A DNA stretch of 64,000 nt, from assembly GCA_910584595.1 (NCBI GenBank), contig CAJUBQ010000009.1, forward strand, positions 20,134 through 84,133, given 5' to 3'. Positions 8,031 through 17,012 of the stretch are shown here, in pieces; within the stretch, counting starts at the first letter, position 1; each line of letters begins with the position of its first letter. The notes beneath the pieces were generated by a model, which saw only the letters and a list, made by a program, of their open reading frames with translations, was not told where the DNA came from and did not search any database. This DNA is from an uncultured Eubacterium sp. (GTDB lineage Bacteria; Bacillota; Clostridia; Lachnospirales; Lachnospiraceae). The translations under genes and the position numbers were made by a program.

Positions 8031-9173
8031 ATGCAAAACTTATCAATTCAGACTGTTATGAAAAACAGGGATAGCTATAACCTTGCGCTTCCGTTCGTGG
8101 AGACACAGCAGGTCAACCCGTTTTATAAGATGAGCGCATCGCTGCTGTATGTGGACACGAGCGAACGGGCTTCACAGGTATTTAAAGTTGGTTCGCGCAG
8201 CTGCGGCAATGGGAAGTGGGAAGACTTATATTCCCTGACAAAACCTTTTTTAAACAAGCTGGCGACAGAGGCCGGGATTCAGTTTATGCCTGGTTCCGGG
8301 GATGTGGTGAAAATGGATGAAAACACATGGAAGGCAAGTGCGTTTGGCGCTATCAGGCTGCCGGACGGGAGCGTGCGCACCAGTAATAATTTCAAGGTGA
8401 TAGACCTTGTAACGGAAGAAAAAAAGTACCGCCTGTCCTATGAGGAAAAAGCACAGAGGGGGATTTCTGACTTTAAGGCGTCGAAAGAAGCAGCTAAGAA
8501 ATATGCCGGGGAATGGGTTGACACGGGCCAGGCCAACAGCCAGGGGTATCCGGTGAAAATATATGTCATAGCGGAGTGCGACAGGGGAAAATACATAGAA
8601 AACAGCCTTTTGGATGCCATGACGCAGCTTCGGGCGAATGCGCCGCAGAAAGCCGCAACGGGGGCTGTTTTGAGGGTGATCAGGGACCTGTTAGGAATTA
8701 AAGGGTCTTATACCATCGAGGAATTGAGAAAACCGTTTGCAGTGGCAAGGATGTCTTTTTCACCGGATTATAACGACCCGCTTATAAAGCAGATGCTGTT
8801 GCAGCAGGCTATGCAGAGTGTAGGAAACCTTTTTGGAAATATGCAGCCGGTGACGCAGACCATTTCTATTCCACAGATGGCCGATGAAGAAGCGGACCTG
8901 CCTGCGGATGTATATGAGGAACCGTCCGGCAGCCAGAATCCAGAGGGGAACCATACGGCACAAAAAGGCAGCTTTGAAAACAAGCAGGCACCGGAAACAG
9001 CACATGGACGGGAGATGACAGAAAAAGACCGTTCACAGGATTTTTGCTGTGATAAGTGCGGCATTGTAATTCCGAAAAGGGTCTGGAGCTACTCTTATGA
9101 AAATATGGGCAGGCCATTATGTTATACATGCCAGAAGGCGGTAAAAAATCAGCAGGGAGGGAGGCAGTTATGA
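8031..9173 (+). CDS. Unknown phage protein with C-terminal zinc ribbon, next to SbcDC
   Basis: The 380-residue protein has a long N-terminal domain (about 1-265), a low-complexity linker and a C-terminal ribbon (CDKCG, then CYTC) in the last 40 residues. I do not recognise the N-terminal domain. It overlaps the following SbcD-SbcC gene by 4 nt (ATGA), so the two are translationally coupled. In many phages the gene next to the exonuclease encodes a single-strand annealing protein; that this one does so is inference. The ATG at 8031 has GGAGG 8 nt upstream, which favours it over the ATG at 8016. Confidence 0.7.
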   Translation: MQNLSIQTVMKNRDSYNLALPFVETQQVNPFYKMSASLLYVDTSERASQVFKVGSRSCGNGKWEDLYSLTKPFLNKLATEAGIQFMPGSGDVVKMDENTWKASAFGAIRLPDGSVRTSNNFKVIDLVTEEKKYRLSYEEKAQRGISDFKASKEAAKKYAGEWVDTGQANSQGYPVKIYVIAECDRGKYIENSLLDAMTQLRANAPQKAATGAVLRVIRDLLGIKGSYTIEELRKPFAVARMSFSPDYNDPLIKQMLLQQAMQSVGNLFGNMQPVTQTISIPQMADEEADLPADVYEEPSGSQNPEGNHTAQKGSFENKQAPETAHGREMTEKDRSQDFCCDKCGIVIPKRVWSYSYENMGRPLCYTCQKAVKNQQGGRQL

Positions 9174-12100
9174 AAATTTTTCATTCAGGAGACTGGCATA
9201 TTGGAAATTTTAAAGGGCCGGAAAAAGACGGAATCAACCTTCGTTCACTTGATACAAAACGCTGTCTTGAGGCACTGGCGGAACGGGTAGAAAAAGAGAA
9301 TCCAGAGCTGGTGCTGGTGCCAGGAGATATTTTTCATACAGGAAAGACATGGAGTGACCGATGCTGTGATGAAGTGGTTGTTGCCATTGAGATCATTTCC
9401 CGCCTGGCCGCCGCAGCTGGACAGGTAATTATTATGCGAGGAACACCAAACCATGACGGGGAGGGACAGTTTAAAGTCCTTTTTACACATTTTTCTGGCT
9501 TTAATAACGTCCATATCGTTGTAAATCCAGAAGTGATCCAGACAGAATATGCAGATATTGCAGTGCTGCCTGGATTTGATCGTGGCATATACCGGGCAAA
9601 ATTTCCGGGTTTTGGAAAAGAACAGGAAAATGAAGTTTTTTCACAGGAGCTTGGGAAGATTGTACTGGGGCTTAGGGTACAATGCAGGACAGACCGCCCG
9701 GTAATACTGATGGCGCATTATACGGTGCCCGGATGCAATACCGAAAGCGGGCAGTCACAGCTTTTGACGCAGTTTGAGCCGATTGTACCATCGGAAGCCT
9801 TGAATGCAGCAGGATATAACCTGGTGGCTTTGGGGCATATTCACAGGCCGCAGAGGGTATCCGGGTTTGAAAATGTATATTATTCCGGTTCCATTAACGC
9901 GAACAATTTTAATGACGAGGGGCAGGAACGGGGGTTCTGGATTCATTATTTTGAAGAAAGCGCACTGGGGCAGGAAGGCATGGCATTAACGGATTCTGAG
10001 TTTGTGAAAACGCCATACAGGGAATTTATTACTTTAAAATTTGCAGATTCCGATGTGGAAGCAGTTATATACAACCGGACAGATGAACTTGCCATGGACA
10101 GATGGCGTTTTAACGGGGCGGTTATCGGAAAAATTGTGCGTGTGCTTTATGAATGCACTGCTGAAAAGAAAAAAGCGTTCCATACTGCCATGCTGGAAAA
10201 AACGCTGTATGAAGATGGTGCATTCTGGGTAGCTGGCATAAGCCCGGAAAAAATCGGGCCATCTGCAGACCGGACGGATCTGTCACAGGAAACAGATCCG
10301 GAAGCGAACCTCAAACTGTACCTGCAGGAAAAGGGCATGGAAGAAAAGGATATAGAGCGGCTGCTGTTAAAATCAAGGCCAGTGATTGCAGAAGCCATGG
10401 CAGCGGAAACAGGAGCGGCATTTTCAGGAATGTTTGTGCCGGTAGAAATTGAAGTGAAAAATTACCGCGCCTATGCGGAAGAAAAATTTTCTTTTGAGGA
10501 TATCCAGTTCTGTACGATTAATGGCCCGAACGGAGCAGGGAAGTCATCACTGTTCATGGATGCGATGATTGACTGTATCTATGAAGAGCCAAGGGAAGGA
10601 AAAAGCACGTCTGTGAAGGTTCCGTGGCTTCGTAATGAGGATAAGGTGCGGTCCGGGTACATAATGTTTACTTTTTTAATTGGCAGCAAGACGTACCGCA
10701 TTACGCGGACCAGGGCAAAGTCTGGAAAAGGCACGCTGAACCTGGCGCAAATGGCAGGTGGCGTATGGGAGGACCGTTCCTGTGAAAAATTCAATGATAC
10801 ACAGGCGGCGATCGAGCAGCTAATCGGTGTGGACAGCATGACATTTAAAAGCTGCGCACTTATTATGCAGGACCAGTACGGGTTGTTTTTGCAGGCCAAA
10901 AAGGAAGAACGCATGGTTATCCTTTCCAGCCTGCTGGGGCTGGGCATTTATGGCAGGATGGAGGACATTACAAGGGATATGGCGGCAGAATACAACCGGA
11001 TGATAAACGGCAAAAAGCAGGCCATAAAGGTACAGTCTGAAAATATCATGGCATCCGGCAAACCGGAAGAGGAATTGAACCAGGCAAAGGAAAGATTGTG
11101 TCAGATTGAGGCACAGGAAAAAGCAAAGGAGCTGGAACTGCAGAATGCGAACCTTCTCCTTGGGAATGCCAAAGCTGCGGCAGAGCGGTACAAGAGCCTT
11201 ATGGATGACATATCTGTCCTGGACAGCAGAAAGCAGGCAGCCGAAAAAGCAAAAACATCTGCGGATATGGTGCTTTCGACGTGCGACATAGAACTGTCTG
11301 AGGAATCAATGATTACAGGCCATGCAGCCAGATACAGGCAGCTTGCCGACAGGGAAAAAGAACTGGCTGTAGCAACGGCGGTATATGAAGCAAGGCAGAA
11401 AGAATCTGAAAACCTGGACAGCCAGATACGCAGCATTACAAGGGAAATAGAAGAATATAAAACGCTCCAGGCTGGATACAAGAAACATTTGGAGAGCCTT
11501 GCATCAGAAGAAGATAAGGCGCTGGCCATGGAGAAAGTACAGGAATACCTGGAAAAGAAGATGCGGCTTGATTCCATGTATGAGGATTCGCAGGAGGAGG
11601 CACGGCTGTCAGATAAGAGAAGCCAGCGGTCATATGCCCTGGAAAGCAAAAAAGCGTATTTTAACGAACGTGAAAGGTCCCTGCTGGCAGAGAAGGCTTC
11701 GCTGAAAAAACGGACGGAACTTTTGAAAGACTCCGGATGCATGGATATTGAAAAGGCATCCTGCCGGTTTTTGACGGATGCAGTGCAGGCAGGGAAAGAC
11801 CTGGAAACATTTCCGTCAAGGATGGAAACACTTATGTCTGAAAAGGAGGAGGCGCTTGCCAGCCTGCAAAAAGAAGTGGAAGCTGTGGACGCCGAGATCC
11901 GGGAATTAAATTTTTCACAGGAAAAGCTGGATGCGCTGCGGAAAGAATGCGCTGGGCTGAAAGTGTATACAGAGAAGTTAAAGGAAATTGAACGCTGTGA
12001 GGGCGAAGCTGCCTTAATACAGGCACAAATGGACCATGTGCAGTTAAATATAGCAAAGGCAGAAGAACGCCTCCAGGAGCTGAAATTACAGGCTCAGAGA

Positions 12101-13036
12101 GCGAATGCGGAAAAAGAAAAGCATTCAAAAAGCTATCAGGAATATGAGGCTGCCATAAAAGAAATGAAGGGGCTGGAAAGATGGGCGGAAAGAGAAAAAT
12201 CGCTCCCAGTCACAAAAGAAAGAAGGGCGAATGCAGCGGAACGGTCTGCGGAACTGGCAAAAGAAATCCTGGTATTTCAGGAAGAACTGAAAGATAAACT
12301 GGAACGTGCAGGAACAGAAAAAGAACTAGCAGACAGCTATGGCATTTTTGACAGGAAGGCAAAAGAGATCCAGTCAGAAATGGACAGGCACAGCAGGGAT
12401 GCAAAAAAACTCCAGACGGAAATCGGAAGCCTGGAGCAGAAAATAAGGGAGATCCGGCGGATACGGCAGGACATCGCCGTGATGCAGGAAGAAATTTCTG
12501 AACTGGCAGAAGATGCAGCCGATTATGAAACATTGAAACTCTCATTCAGCCAGGACGGCATACCGCACCAGATCATCCGAACCATCCTGCCAAAGCTGTC
12601 TGCGACGGCAAATAATATCTTAAGCCAGATGACAGGCGGGCAGCTTGGGGTGGAATTTATTACGGAAAAAGTGCAGAAAAATAAAAAAGAAGTTGCTACG
12701 CTGGATATCTTCATTGAGGAATATGGGAAAGGCAGCCTGCCTTATCTGTCAAAGAGCGGCGGGGAAAAGGTGAAGTCTTCACTTTCCGTCATACTTGCCC
12801 TTGCTGAAATAAAGGCAACGACTGCCGGGATACAGTTTGGGATGCTGTTTATTGACGAGCCGCCGTTTCTGGATGCAGACGGCATACAGGCATACTGTGA
12901 CGCACTGGAAACAATACGCGAGCGGTACGGGGATATGAAGATTATGGCAATCACCCACGACCCGACGATGAAAGCCCGCTTTCCGCAAAACCTTGACGTG
13001 GTGCGGACGGAGAATGGAAGCAGGATAGTTTATTAA
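9170..13036 (+). CDS. SbcD-SbcC fusion nuclease (Mre11-Rad50-like)
   Basis: The 1288-residue single chain carries both subunits of the SbcCD end-processing nuclease. The N-terminal metallophosphoesterase has Asp8/His10 (GDWHIG), Asp53 (GDIFH), Asn95-His96 and a GHIH motif near 222. The Rad50-like part has Walker A GPNGAGKS at 452-459, long coiled coils, ABC signature SGGEK at 1196-1200 and Walker B MLFIDEP near 1225. A CxxC zinc hook is not present; the cysteines near the coiled-coil apex are Cys857 and Cys865, seven residues apart. It probably processes phage DNA ends for recombination and replication. The start is fixed by GGAGGGAGG at 9156-9164 and the ATGA overlap. Confidence 0.9.
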   Translation: MKIFHSGDWHIGNFKGPEKDGINLRSLDTKRCLEALAERVEKENPELVLVPGDIFHTGKTWSDRCCDEVVVAIEIISRLAAAAGQVIIMRGTPNHDGEGQFKVLFTHFSGFNNVHIVVNPEVIQTEYADIAVLPGFDRGIYRAKFPGFGKEQENEVFSQELGKIVLGLRVQCRTDRPVILMAHYTVPGCNTESGQSQLLTQFEPIVPSEALNAAGYNLVALGHIHRPQRVSGFENVYYSGSINANNFNDEGQERGFWIHYFEESALGQEGMALTDSEFVKTPYREFITLKFADSDVEAVIYNRTDELAMDRWRFNGAVIGKIVRVLYECTAEKKKAFHTAMLEKTLYEDGAFWVAGISPEKIGPSADRTDLSQETDPEANLKLYLQEKGMEEKDIERLLLKSRPVIAEAMAAETGAAFSGMFVPVEIEVKNYRAYAEEKFSFEDIQFCTINGPNGAGKSSLFMDAMIDCIYEEPREGKSTSVKVPWLRNEDKVRSGYIMFTFLIGSKTYRITRTRAKSGKGTLNLAQMAGGVWEDRSCEKFNDTQAAIEQLIGVDSMTFKSCALIMQDQYGLFLQAKKEERMVILSSLLGLGIYGRMEDITRDMAAEYNRMINGKKQAIKVQSENIMASGKPEEELNQAKERLCQIEAQEKAKELELQNANLLLGNAKAAAERYKSLMDDISVLDSRKQAAEKAKTSADMVLSTCDIELSEESMITGHAARYRQLADREKELAVATAVYEARQKESENLDSQIRSITREIEEYKTLQAGYKKHLESLASEEDKALAMEKVQEYLEKKMRLDSMYEDSQEEARLSDKRSQRSYALESKKAYFNERERSLLAEKASLKKRTELLKDSGCMDIEKASCRFLTDAVQAGKDLETFPSRMETLMSEKEEALASLQKEVEAVDAEIRELNFSQEKLDALRKECAGLKVYTEKLKEIERCEGEAALIQAQMDHVQLNIAKAEERLQELKLQAQRANAEKEKHSKSYQEYEAAIKEMKGLERWAEREKSLPVTKERRANAAERSAELAKEILVFQEELKDKLERAGTEKELADSYGIFDRKAKEIQSEMDRHSRDAKKLQTEIGSLEQKIREIRRIRQDIAVMQEEISELAEDAADYETLKLSFSQDGIPHQIIRTILPKLSATANNILSQMTGGQLGVEFITEKVQKNKKEVATLDIFIEEYGKGSLPYLSKSGGEKVKSSLSVILALAEIKATTAGIQFGMLFIDEPPFLDADGIQAYCDALETIRERYGDMKIMAITHDPTMKARFPQNLDVVRTENGSRIVY

Positions 13037-13043
13037 GGGATGG

Positions 13044-13063
13044 CCGGAGGGCTGTCCCTCCGG
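13044..13063 (+). promoter_or_regulatory. Intergenic 8-bp hairpin between SbcDC and replisome organizer
   Basis: The sequence forms a perfect stem of CCGGAGGG and CCCTCCGG around the loop CTGT. No T tract follows, so it is not a standard terminator. It ends 2-3 nt before the ribosome site of the next gene and contains a false GGAGG in its own stem. A role in message stability or translation control is possible. Confidence 0.5.
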
Positions 13064-13075
13064 GAAGGAGGAATT

Positions 13076-14005
13076 TTGGCAGATAAAAGATATTACTGGA
13101 TTCAGCTAAAAGAAGGGTTCTTTAAACAAAAGGAGATCAAGAAGCTGCGTAAGATTGCAGGTGGCGATACTTATACGGTCATCTATCTGAAAATGCTCCT
13201 AAAGGCGGTGCAGCAGGGAAATAAGCTGTATTTTGAAGGGGTAGAGGAAACTTTTCATGAAGAAATAGCGCTGGAGCTGGATGAAGACCCGGAAAATGTG
13301 AAAGTCACGATAGCGTTCCTGGAACGGCAGGGGCTGATTAGAGTGCTTAGCGAGGATGAGGTTCTGCTCTCACAGTGCGAGGAAATGGTTGGTTCCGAAA
13401 GCGAATCCGCCGCAAGGGTAAGGCGGTACAGAGAAAAGAAGGCGTTACAAAGTAACGGAGATGTAACGCCGCTGTTACAGGACGGTAACACAGATATAGA
13501 GAAAGATATAGATACAGAGAAAGAGATAGAGATAAAAAAAGATTCTGTCCGAAGCCCTGAAAAAAAGGGCTCCGGACCGGAAGCAGGCATTCCATCACCA
13601 GCCGCAGGACACGTAAGACCTTCCCTGAAAGCAGGAGCAGGGCAACAGTCCAACGGGGTGCAGGAAGCAGATGTTGCGGCAATTATACTGAACGACGGCA
13701 CGGAATGGAGGCCAGACCAGGCATTATTCGCAGAATACGTAAGACTTTACCCAAACGTGGATGTAAAGCAACAGTTCAACGAGATGCGCGGCTGGTGCCT
13801 GTCGAACCCGGCAAAGCGGAAAACGCCAAGGGGGATAAAGCGGTTTGTAAACGGGTGGCTGTCCAGGGAGCAGGACCGCGGGGGCACCATGCGGCAGTAT
13901 GATGCCAAGAGCTCTGGAACCGTGCATCAGAAACGCATTGAAGAACTTGCAAGAGAAAAAGCGGAGCCGCCGGTGTGCGGTGAACTGCCGGAGGTGAGAT
14001 ATTGA
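13076..14005 (+). CDS. Phage replisome organizer
   Basis: The 309-residue protein begins with the winged-helix replisome organizer domain (RYYWIQLKEGFFKQKEIKKL and onward, about 1-120) that binds the phage origin. The middle is low-complexity, with EKDIDTEKEIEIKK encoded by a repetitive GATAGA/GAGATA tract at about 13492-13540. Such repeats inside this gene often are the replication origin. The C-terminal region probably contacts the helicase loader encoded next. The start is TTG at 13076 with GGAAGGAGG upstream. Confidence 0.85.
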   Translation: MADKRYYWIQLKEGFFKQKEIKKLRKIAGGDTYTVIYLKMLLKAVQQGNKLYFEGVEETFHEEIALELDEDPENVKVTIAFLERQGLIRVLSEDEVLLSQCEEMVGSESESAARVRRYREKKALQSNGDVTPLLQDGNTDIEKDIDTEKEIEIKKDSVRSPEKKGSGPEAGIPSPAAGHVRPSLKAGAGQQSNGVQEADVAAIILNDGTEWRPDQALFAEYVRLYPNVDVKQQFNEMRGWCLSNPAKRKTPRGIKRFVNGWLSREQDRGGTMRQYDAKSSGTVHQKRIEELAREKAEPPVCGELPEVRY

Positions 14006-14694
14006 GCAGGTACGAGTGTGAAAAATGCATGGATACGGGGTATGTGCTTGTAAGGCAGGACGGGTACGACATTTCCGTCAAATGTGAATGCCATGAAAAG
14101 CTGATGTACCGGCGGCGTTTAAGGCGCAGCGGCATTTCAGAGGAGATGCAGAAAAAAGGCTTTAAGGATTTTGACTGCCGCGGGATCGATGTGCTTGAAC
14201 AGGCAAAAACAGCCGCCGTGGGATATTACCAGGGGTTTCTCGGCAGAGAAAACAGCCGCCACAATTCCATTATTTTCTGCGGGCAGGTCGGAGCTGGGAA
14301 AACGCACCTTGGCATGGCTGTGTGCAACAATCTGCTGAATGTCTGCAACGTGGAAGTGGTTTATATGGCCTACCGCAATGCAATCACTGAGATCAAACAG
14401 TCTGTGACAGACAAAGAAAACTATTATGCTGCCACAGAACCGTACCGCAGGGCAAGGGTGCTGTATATGGATGACCTGTTAAAAGGGAAGCCTACAGAAG
14501 CGGATATCAATATCCTGTATGAACTGGTTAACTACCGCTATATGCACAACAAACCGATGGTTATATCCACAGAAAGACTTCCAGATGACCTGGCTGGCTT
14601 CGATGAGGCTGTAGGCAGCAGGATTATTGAGATGTGCCGCGATAATATCGTTATCCTGAAAGGGGAAAAGCTGAATTACAGGATTTATTCCTGA
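14002..14694 (+). CDS. DnaC-like helicase loader ATPase
   Basis: The 230-residue AAA+ protein has an N-terminal Cys cluster (CEKCMDTGY, CEC), Walker A GQVGAGKT at 94-101 and Walker B YMDDLL near 153. It loads the host replicative helicase at the phage origin together with the replisome organizer, whose gene it overlaps by 4 nt. It starts with TTG preceded by GGAGGTGAG. Confidence 0.88.
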   Translation: MSRYECEKCMDTGYVLVRQDGYDISVKCECHEKLMYRRRLRRSGISEEMQKKGFKDFDCRGIDVLEQAKTAAVGYYQGFLGRENSRHNSIIFCGQVGAGKTHLGMAVCNNLLNVCNVEVVYMAYRNAITEIKQSVTDKENYYAATEPYRRARVLYMDDLLKGKPTEADINILYELVNYRYMHNKPMVISTERLPDDLAGFDEAVGSRIIEMCRDNIVILKGEKLNYRIYS

Positions 14695-14716
14695 GAAAAA
14701 GAAGGAGCCGAGGATA

Positions 14717-14917
14717 TCAGTTTTCCCTCAGCTCTACCACGTCGGATATGTCACAATCCAGCGTATTACATATTTTCTCGATAATTTTCAGGGAAACGTA
14801 GTCATTTTTCCCAAGCTGGGCAAGGGCAGATGTTGACAGGCCAGCTTTTATGCGCAGCTCTGTCCGGGACATATGCCTGTTAATCAGCAGAATCCAGAGC
14901 TTGTCATAAGATACCAT
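14717..14917 (-). CDS. Small Cro/CI-type repressor
   Basis: A 66-residue single helix-turn-helix protein beginning MVSYDKLWILLINR. It is divergent from the methylase operon, with three matching palindromes in between. It resembles the 68-residue regulator at 60549 (MITYKPLWKTLI), so the prophage has two members of this family. It probably represses the rightward methylase/PcfK/PcfJ group and itself. Confidence 0.8.
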   Translation of the reverse strand: MVSYDKLWILLINRHMSRTELRIKAGLSTSALAQLGKNDYVSLKIIEKICNTLDCDISDVVELREN

Positions 14918-14968
14918 AAAATCACCTCATGACATATCTTATCACAATAAGTTTAAAAAGACAATATT

Positions 14969-15056
14969 ATATCTAATAAATAGATATTTTTGTTGACAAT
15001 AGACAATGGATGGTGTTATATCTGATATATAGATAATATATCTATATATCAGATAT
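14969..15056. promoter_or_regulatory. Three 19-bp operators before methylase operon
   Basis: The pattern ATATCT-N7-AGATAT occurs at 14969-14987, 15018-15036 (last base A) and 15038-15056. The second and third lie head to tail 20 bp apart and together make a perfect inverted repeat with 19-bp arms and a 5-bp centre (15016-15058). They overlap the -10 region of the rightward promoter. Confidence 0.75.
14993..15022 (+). promoter_or_regulatory. Promoter of methylase operon
   Basis: TTGACA at 14993-14998 is followed after 18 bp by TATATC at 15017-15022. The -10 box lies inside the middle operator, so binding there would block transcription. Confidence 0.6.
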
Positions 15057-15074
15057 AAGAAAGGCAGTAAGAAT

Positions 15075-15929
15075 ATGCAAAACAAGGTGATAGAAGGATT
15101 TAAGGTGAATCAGAAAGAATTCATGAAAATATTTCATGAATTGTGTTACTCCCGCCAGCCGTGGGAAGTCTGGTCTGATGTGATTACGATGATGGCCTGT
15201 TCTATTGCGAATGCAGTAGACAGGACGGAGAAAAGACATAAAGGCAGGGAAAAAGAATATGCGGAATGCCTGAAAAGGATTGGAAGCGCGGAGAAGCCGG
15301 CACAGCTTCTGGCTGTCATAGTAAATGCGTTGGAAGAAAATCCGGAACAGGACTTTTTAGGGGAAATGTATATGGGACTGAATCTTGGAAACCACTGGAA
15401 AGGGCAATTCTTCACACCGTACAGCATATGTAAAATGATGTCGCAGATTACTTGTGGCAGTATAGACAGCCAGATTGAACAGCAGGGATATATATCTGTT
15501 TGTGATGAGGCGTGCGGAGCAGGGGCGACGCTGATAGCTGCAGCCAATACAATGAAAAAGTCAAAGTATAATTTCCAGAATCATGTACTGTTTGTCGGGC
15601 AGGATATAGACCGGATCGTAGGGATGATGTGTTATATACAGTTATCACTTCTTGGGTGCGCCGGATATATCTGCATTGGAAACTCACTTTCAAATCCACT
15701 GACCGGGCATGTTTTGTTTCCGCAGGAAAAAGAAGGGCAGGAATTATGGATCATGCCAATGTTCCGGACAGATGTATGGAATATAAGACGAATGGCGGTA
15801 ATGATGGAAAATATATGTGGGACTGTGGCCACAAAAAAACCAGTGGAAAAAGAGCGTTATTTTATGTTTTTTGATTTTAAGGAACAGGAGGCAGGAAATG
15901 GAAGGGAAAAATTTGCCGACAGCATTTAG
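15075..15929 (+). CDS. N6-adenine DNA methylase-like protein
   Basis: The 284-residue protein resembles the HsdM-type N6-methylase fold. The SAM-binding motif is DEACGAGATLIAAA at about 155-168, preceded by the GQFFTPY segment typical of this family. The catalytic NPPY-type motif is not seen: the expected place reads GNSLSNPL. It may be catalytically altered or use a family-specific motif. It is first in an operon with PcfK- and PcfJ-like genes, an arrangement common in Firmicute phages. Confidence 0.75.
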   Translation: MQNKVIEGFKVNQKEFMKIFHELCYSRQPWEVWSDVITMMACSIANAVDRTEKRHKGREKEYAECLKRIGSAEKPAQLLAVIVNALEENPEQDFLGEMYMGLNLGNHWKGQFFTPYSICKMMSQITCGSIDSQIEQQGYISVCDEACGAGATLIAAANTMKKSKYNFQNHVLFVGQDIDRIVGMMCYIQLSLLGCAGYICIGNSLSNPLTGHVLFPQEKEGQELWIMPMFRTDVWNIRRMAVMMENICGTVATKKPVEKERYFMFFDFKEQEAGNGREKFADSI

Positions 15930-17001
15930 CGGGGCAGAGTTGTCAGAACAAAGCAGGGAAGCATTAAAATCTGATACCTGGCAGAAAGCAAGGGAAGTAT
16001 TGAAAAACGAAATATCTGAAACAGACGGGGAGACATATGCAGATGTAGAAAGCAGCGGTGGATTTACCCAGGGTGCATGGAAAGAGGCGCTGCGTGAGTA
16101 TCTCAGGACATCGTATAAAAACGGTGGATCCATGTGTGATATTGAATCCGGCGGGGCTATCTATAAGGTCATGAAAAAAGAAGATAAAGTAACATTTTAT
16201 GATGCTGCCGGCAGCACGTTATTTCATATCAGCTATGAACAGCTTGAAACAGAATATGTTCAGTTGAAGGGACAGCAGGGGGCAGACGGAGAAAACTGCC
16301 AGATTAGAAAGCAGATTGAAGAAAGTGGTGAAGAAGGGCTTCAATGCTCTGGAGGTATTGGAGAGAAATGTGAGAAATGCGATAAAGCCGGGGAAGCAGA
16401 ATCAGAGGATATTGCTATAAAAGAAAGTGTTAAAGACAATATGCCTGAAAATTCTTCCAATGCAAAAGAATCCGGCGGATCAGCAAAAGGCCGGGCAAAA
16501 AAGAAGCTGGAGAAGGAGCTGAAAAAAGCAAAAGATAAATCGTTTGCAGAGCCGGTTATAGAGTATCTCATAAAACGCTGCGGGGAAGATGAGGGTCTGT
16601 CCCAGGATGTGATACAGGAGCATAAGACGTGGGAAAAGTGTTATGACTATATTTATTCCCAGGCGCAAAAGTCTGTACAGAAAGGAGCCAGGAGCTGCGC
16701 TGTGCGTGATGATATCGTCTGCGAATGGGCTGAGGATTATTACCATAAGGATGATAAGGTAGAGGAAGAGAGAAAAGCAAAAAAAGCGGCAGAATCCAAA
16801 AAGAAAGCAGAAGAAAGAAAAGCGAAAGCAAAAGAAGAAGCAGCAAAAAAAGCAGCCGGGGCAAAAGAAAACCAGGACACAAAAGCGCTGGATAAAACAG
16901 AAGCTGTTTCAGGCGGGCCGAAAAAGGGCCATGCAAAACCTAAGAAAAATACCAGGGACATGGAGGGACAGATGGATATGTTCTCCATGATGGATATATA
17001 G
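15898..17001 (+). CDS. PcfK-like protein
   Basis: The 367-residue protein has a conserved C-terminal domain at about 200-290, with YLIKRCGEDEGLSQDV and the patterns HKTWEKCYDYIYSQA and EWAEDYYHKDDK. This is the PcfK family first named from a conjugative plasmid. The N-terminus (about 1-115) is a separate unrecognised domain, and a Lys/Ala/Glu-rich tail follows the PcfK domain. The biochemical role is unknown. The start is ATG 15898 with AGGAGG 7 nt upstream, overlapping the methylase gene by 32 nt. Confidence 0.78.
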   Translation: MEGKNLPTAFSGAELSEQSREALKSDTWQKAREVLKNEISETDGETYADVESSGGFTQGAWKEALREYLRTSYKNGGSMCDIESGGAIYKVMKKEDKVTFYDAAGSTLFHISYEQLETEYVQLKGQQGADGENCQIRKQIEESGEEGLQCSGGIGEKCEKCDKAGEAESEDIAIKESVKDNMPENSSNAKESGGSAKGRAKKKLEKELKKAKDKSFAEPVIEYLIKRCGEDEGLSQDVIQEHKTWEKCYDYIYSQAQKSVQKGARSCAVRDDIVCEWAEDYYHKDDKVEEERKAKKAAESKKKAEERKAKAKEEAAKKAAGAKENQDTKALDKTEAVSGGPKKGHAKPKKNTRDMEGQMDMFSMMDI

Positions 17002-17012
17002 GAGGCAGACGG

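Noticed and set aside
10579..12954. Long open frames on the minus strand opposite the SbcDC gene
   Set aside because: They have no ribosome sites, their proteins are Ser- and Leu-rich shadows of the coiled coil codons, and the plus-strand protein has all its motifs intact.
13490..13545. GATAGA/GAGATA tract as a CRISPR-like or tandem-repeat array
   Set aside because: It is a short codon-level repeat inside the replisome organizer gene, better explained as a low-complexity linker or replication origin; no spacers are present.
15075..15929. Full restriction-modification system at the N6-methylase
   Set aside because: There is no endonuclease or specificity gene nearby, and the usual NPPY motif is not visible; the HsdR-N gene is 10 kb away on the opposite strand.
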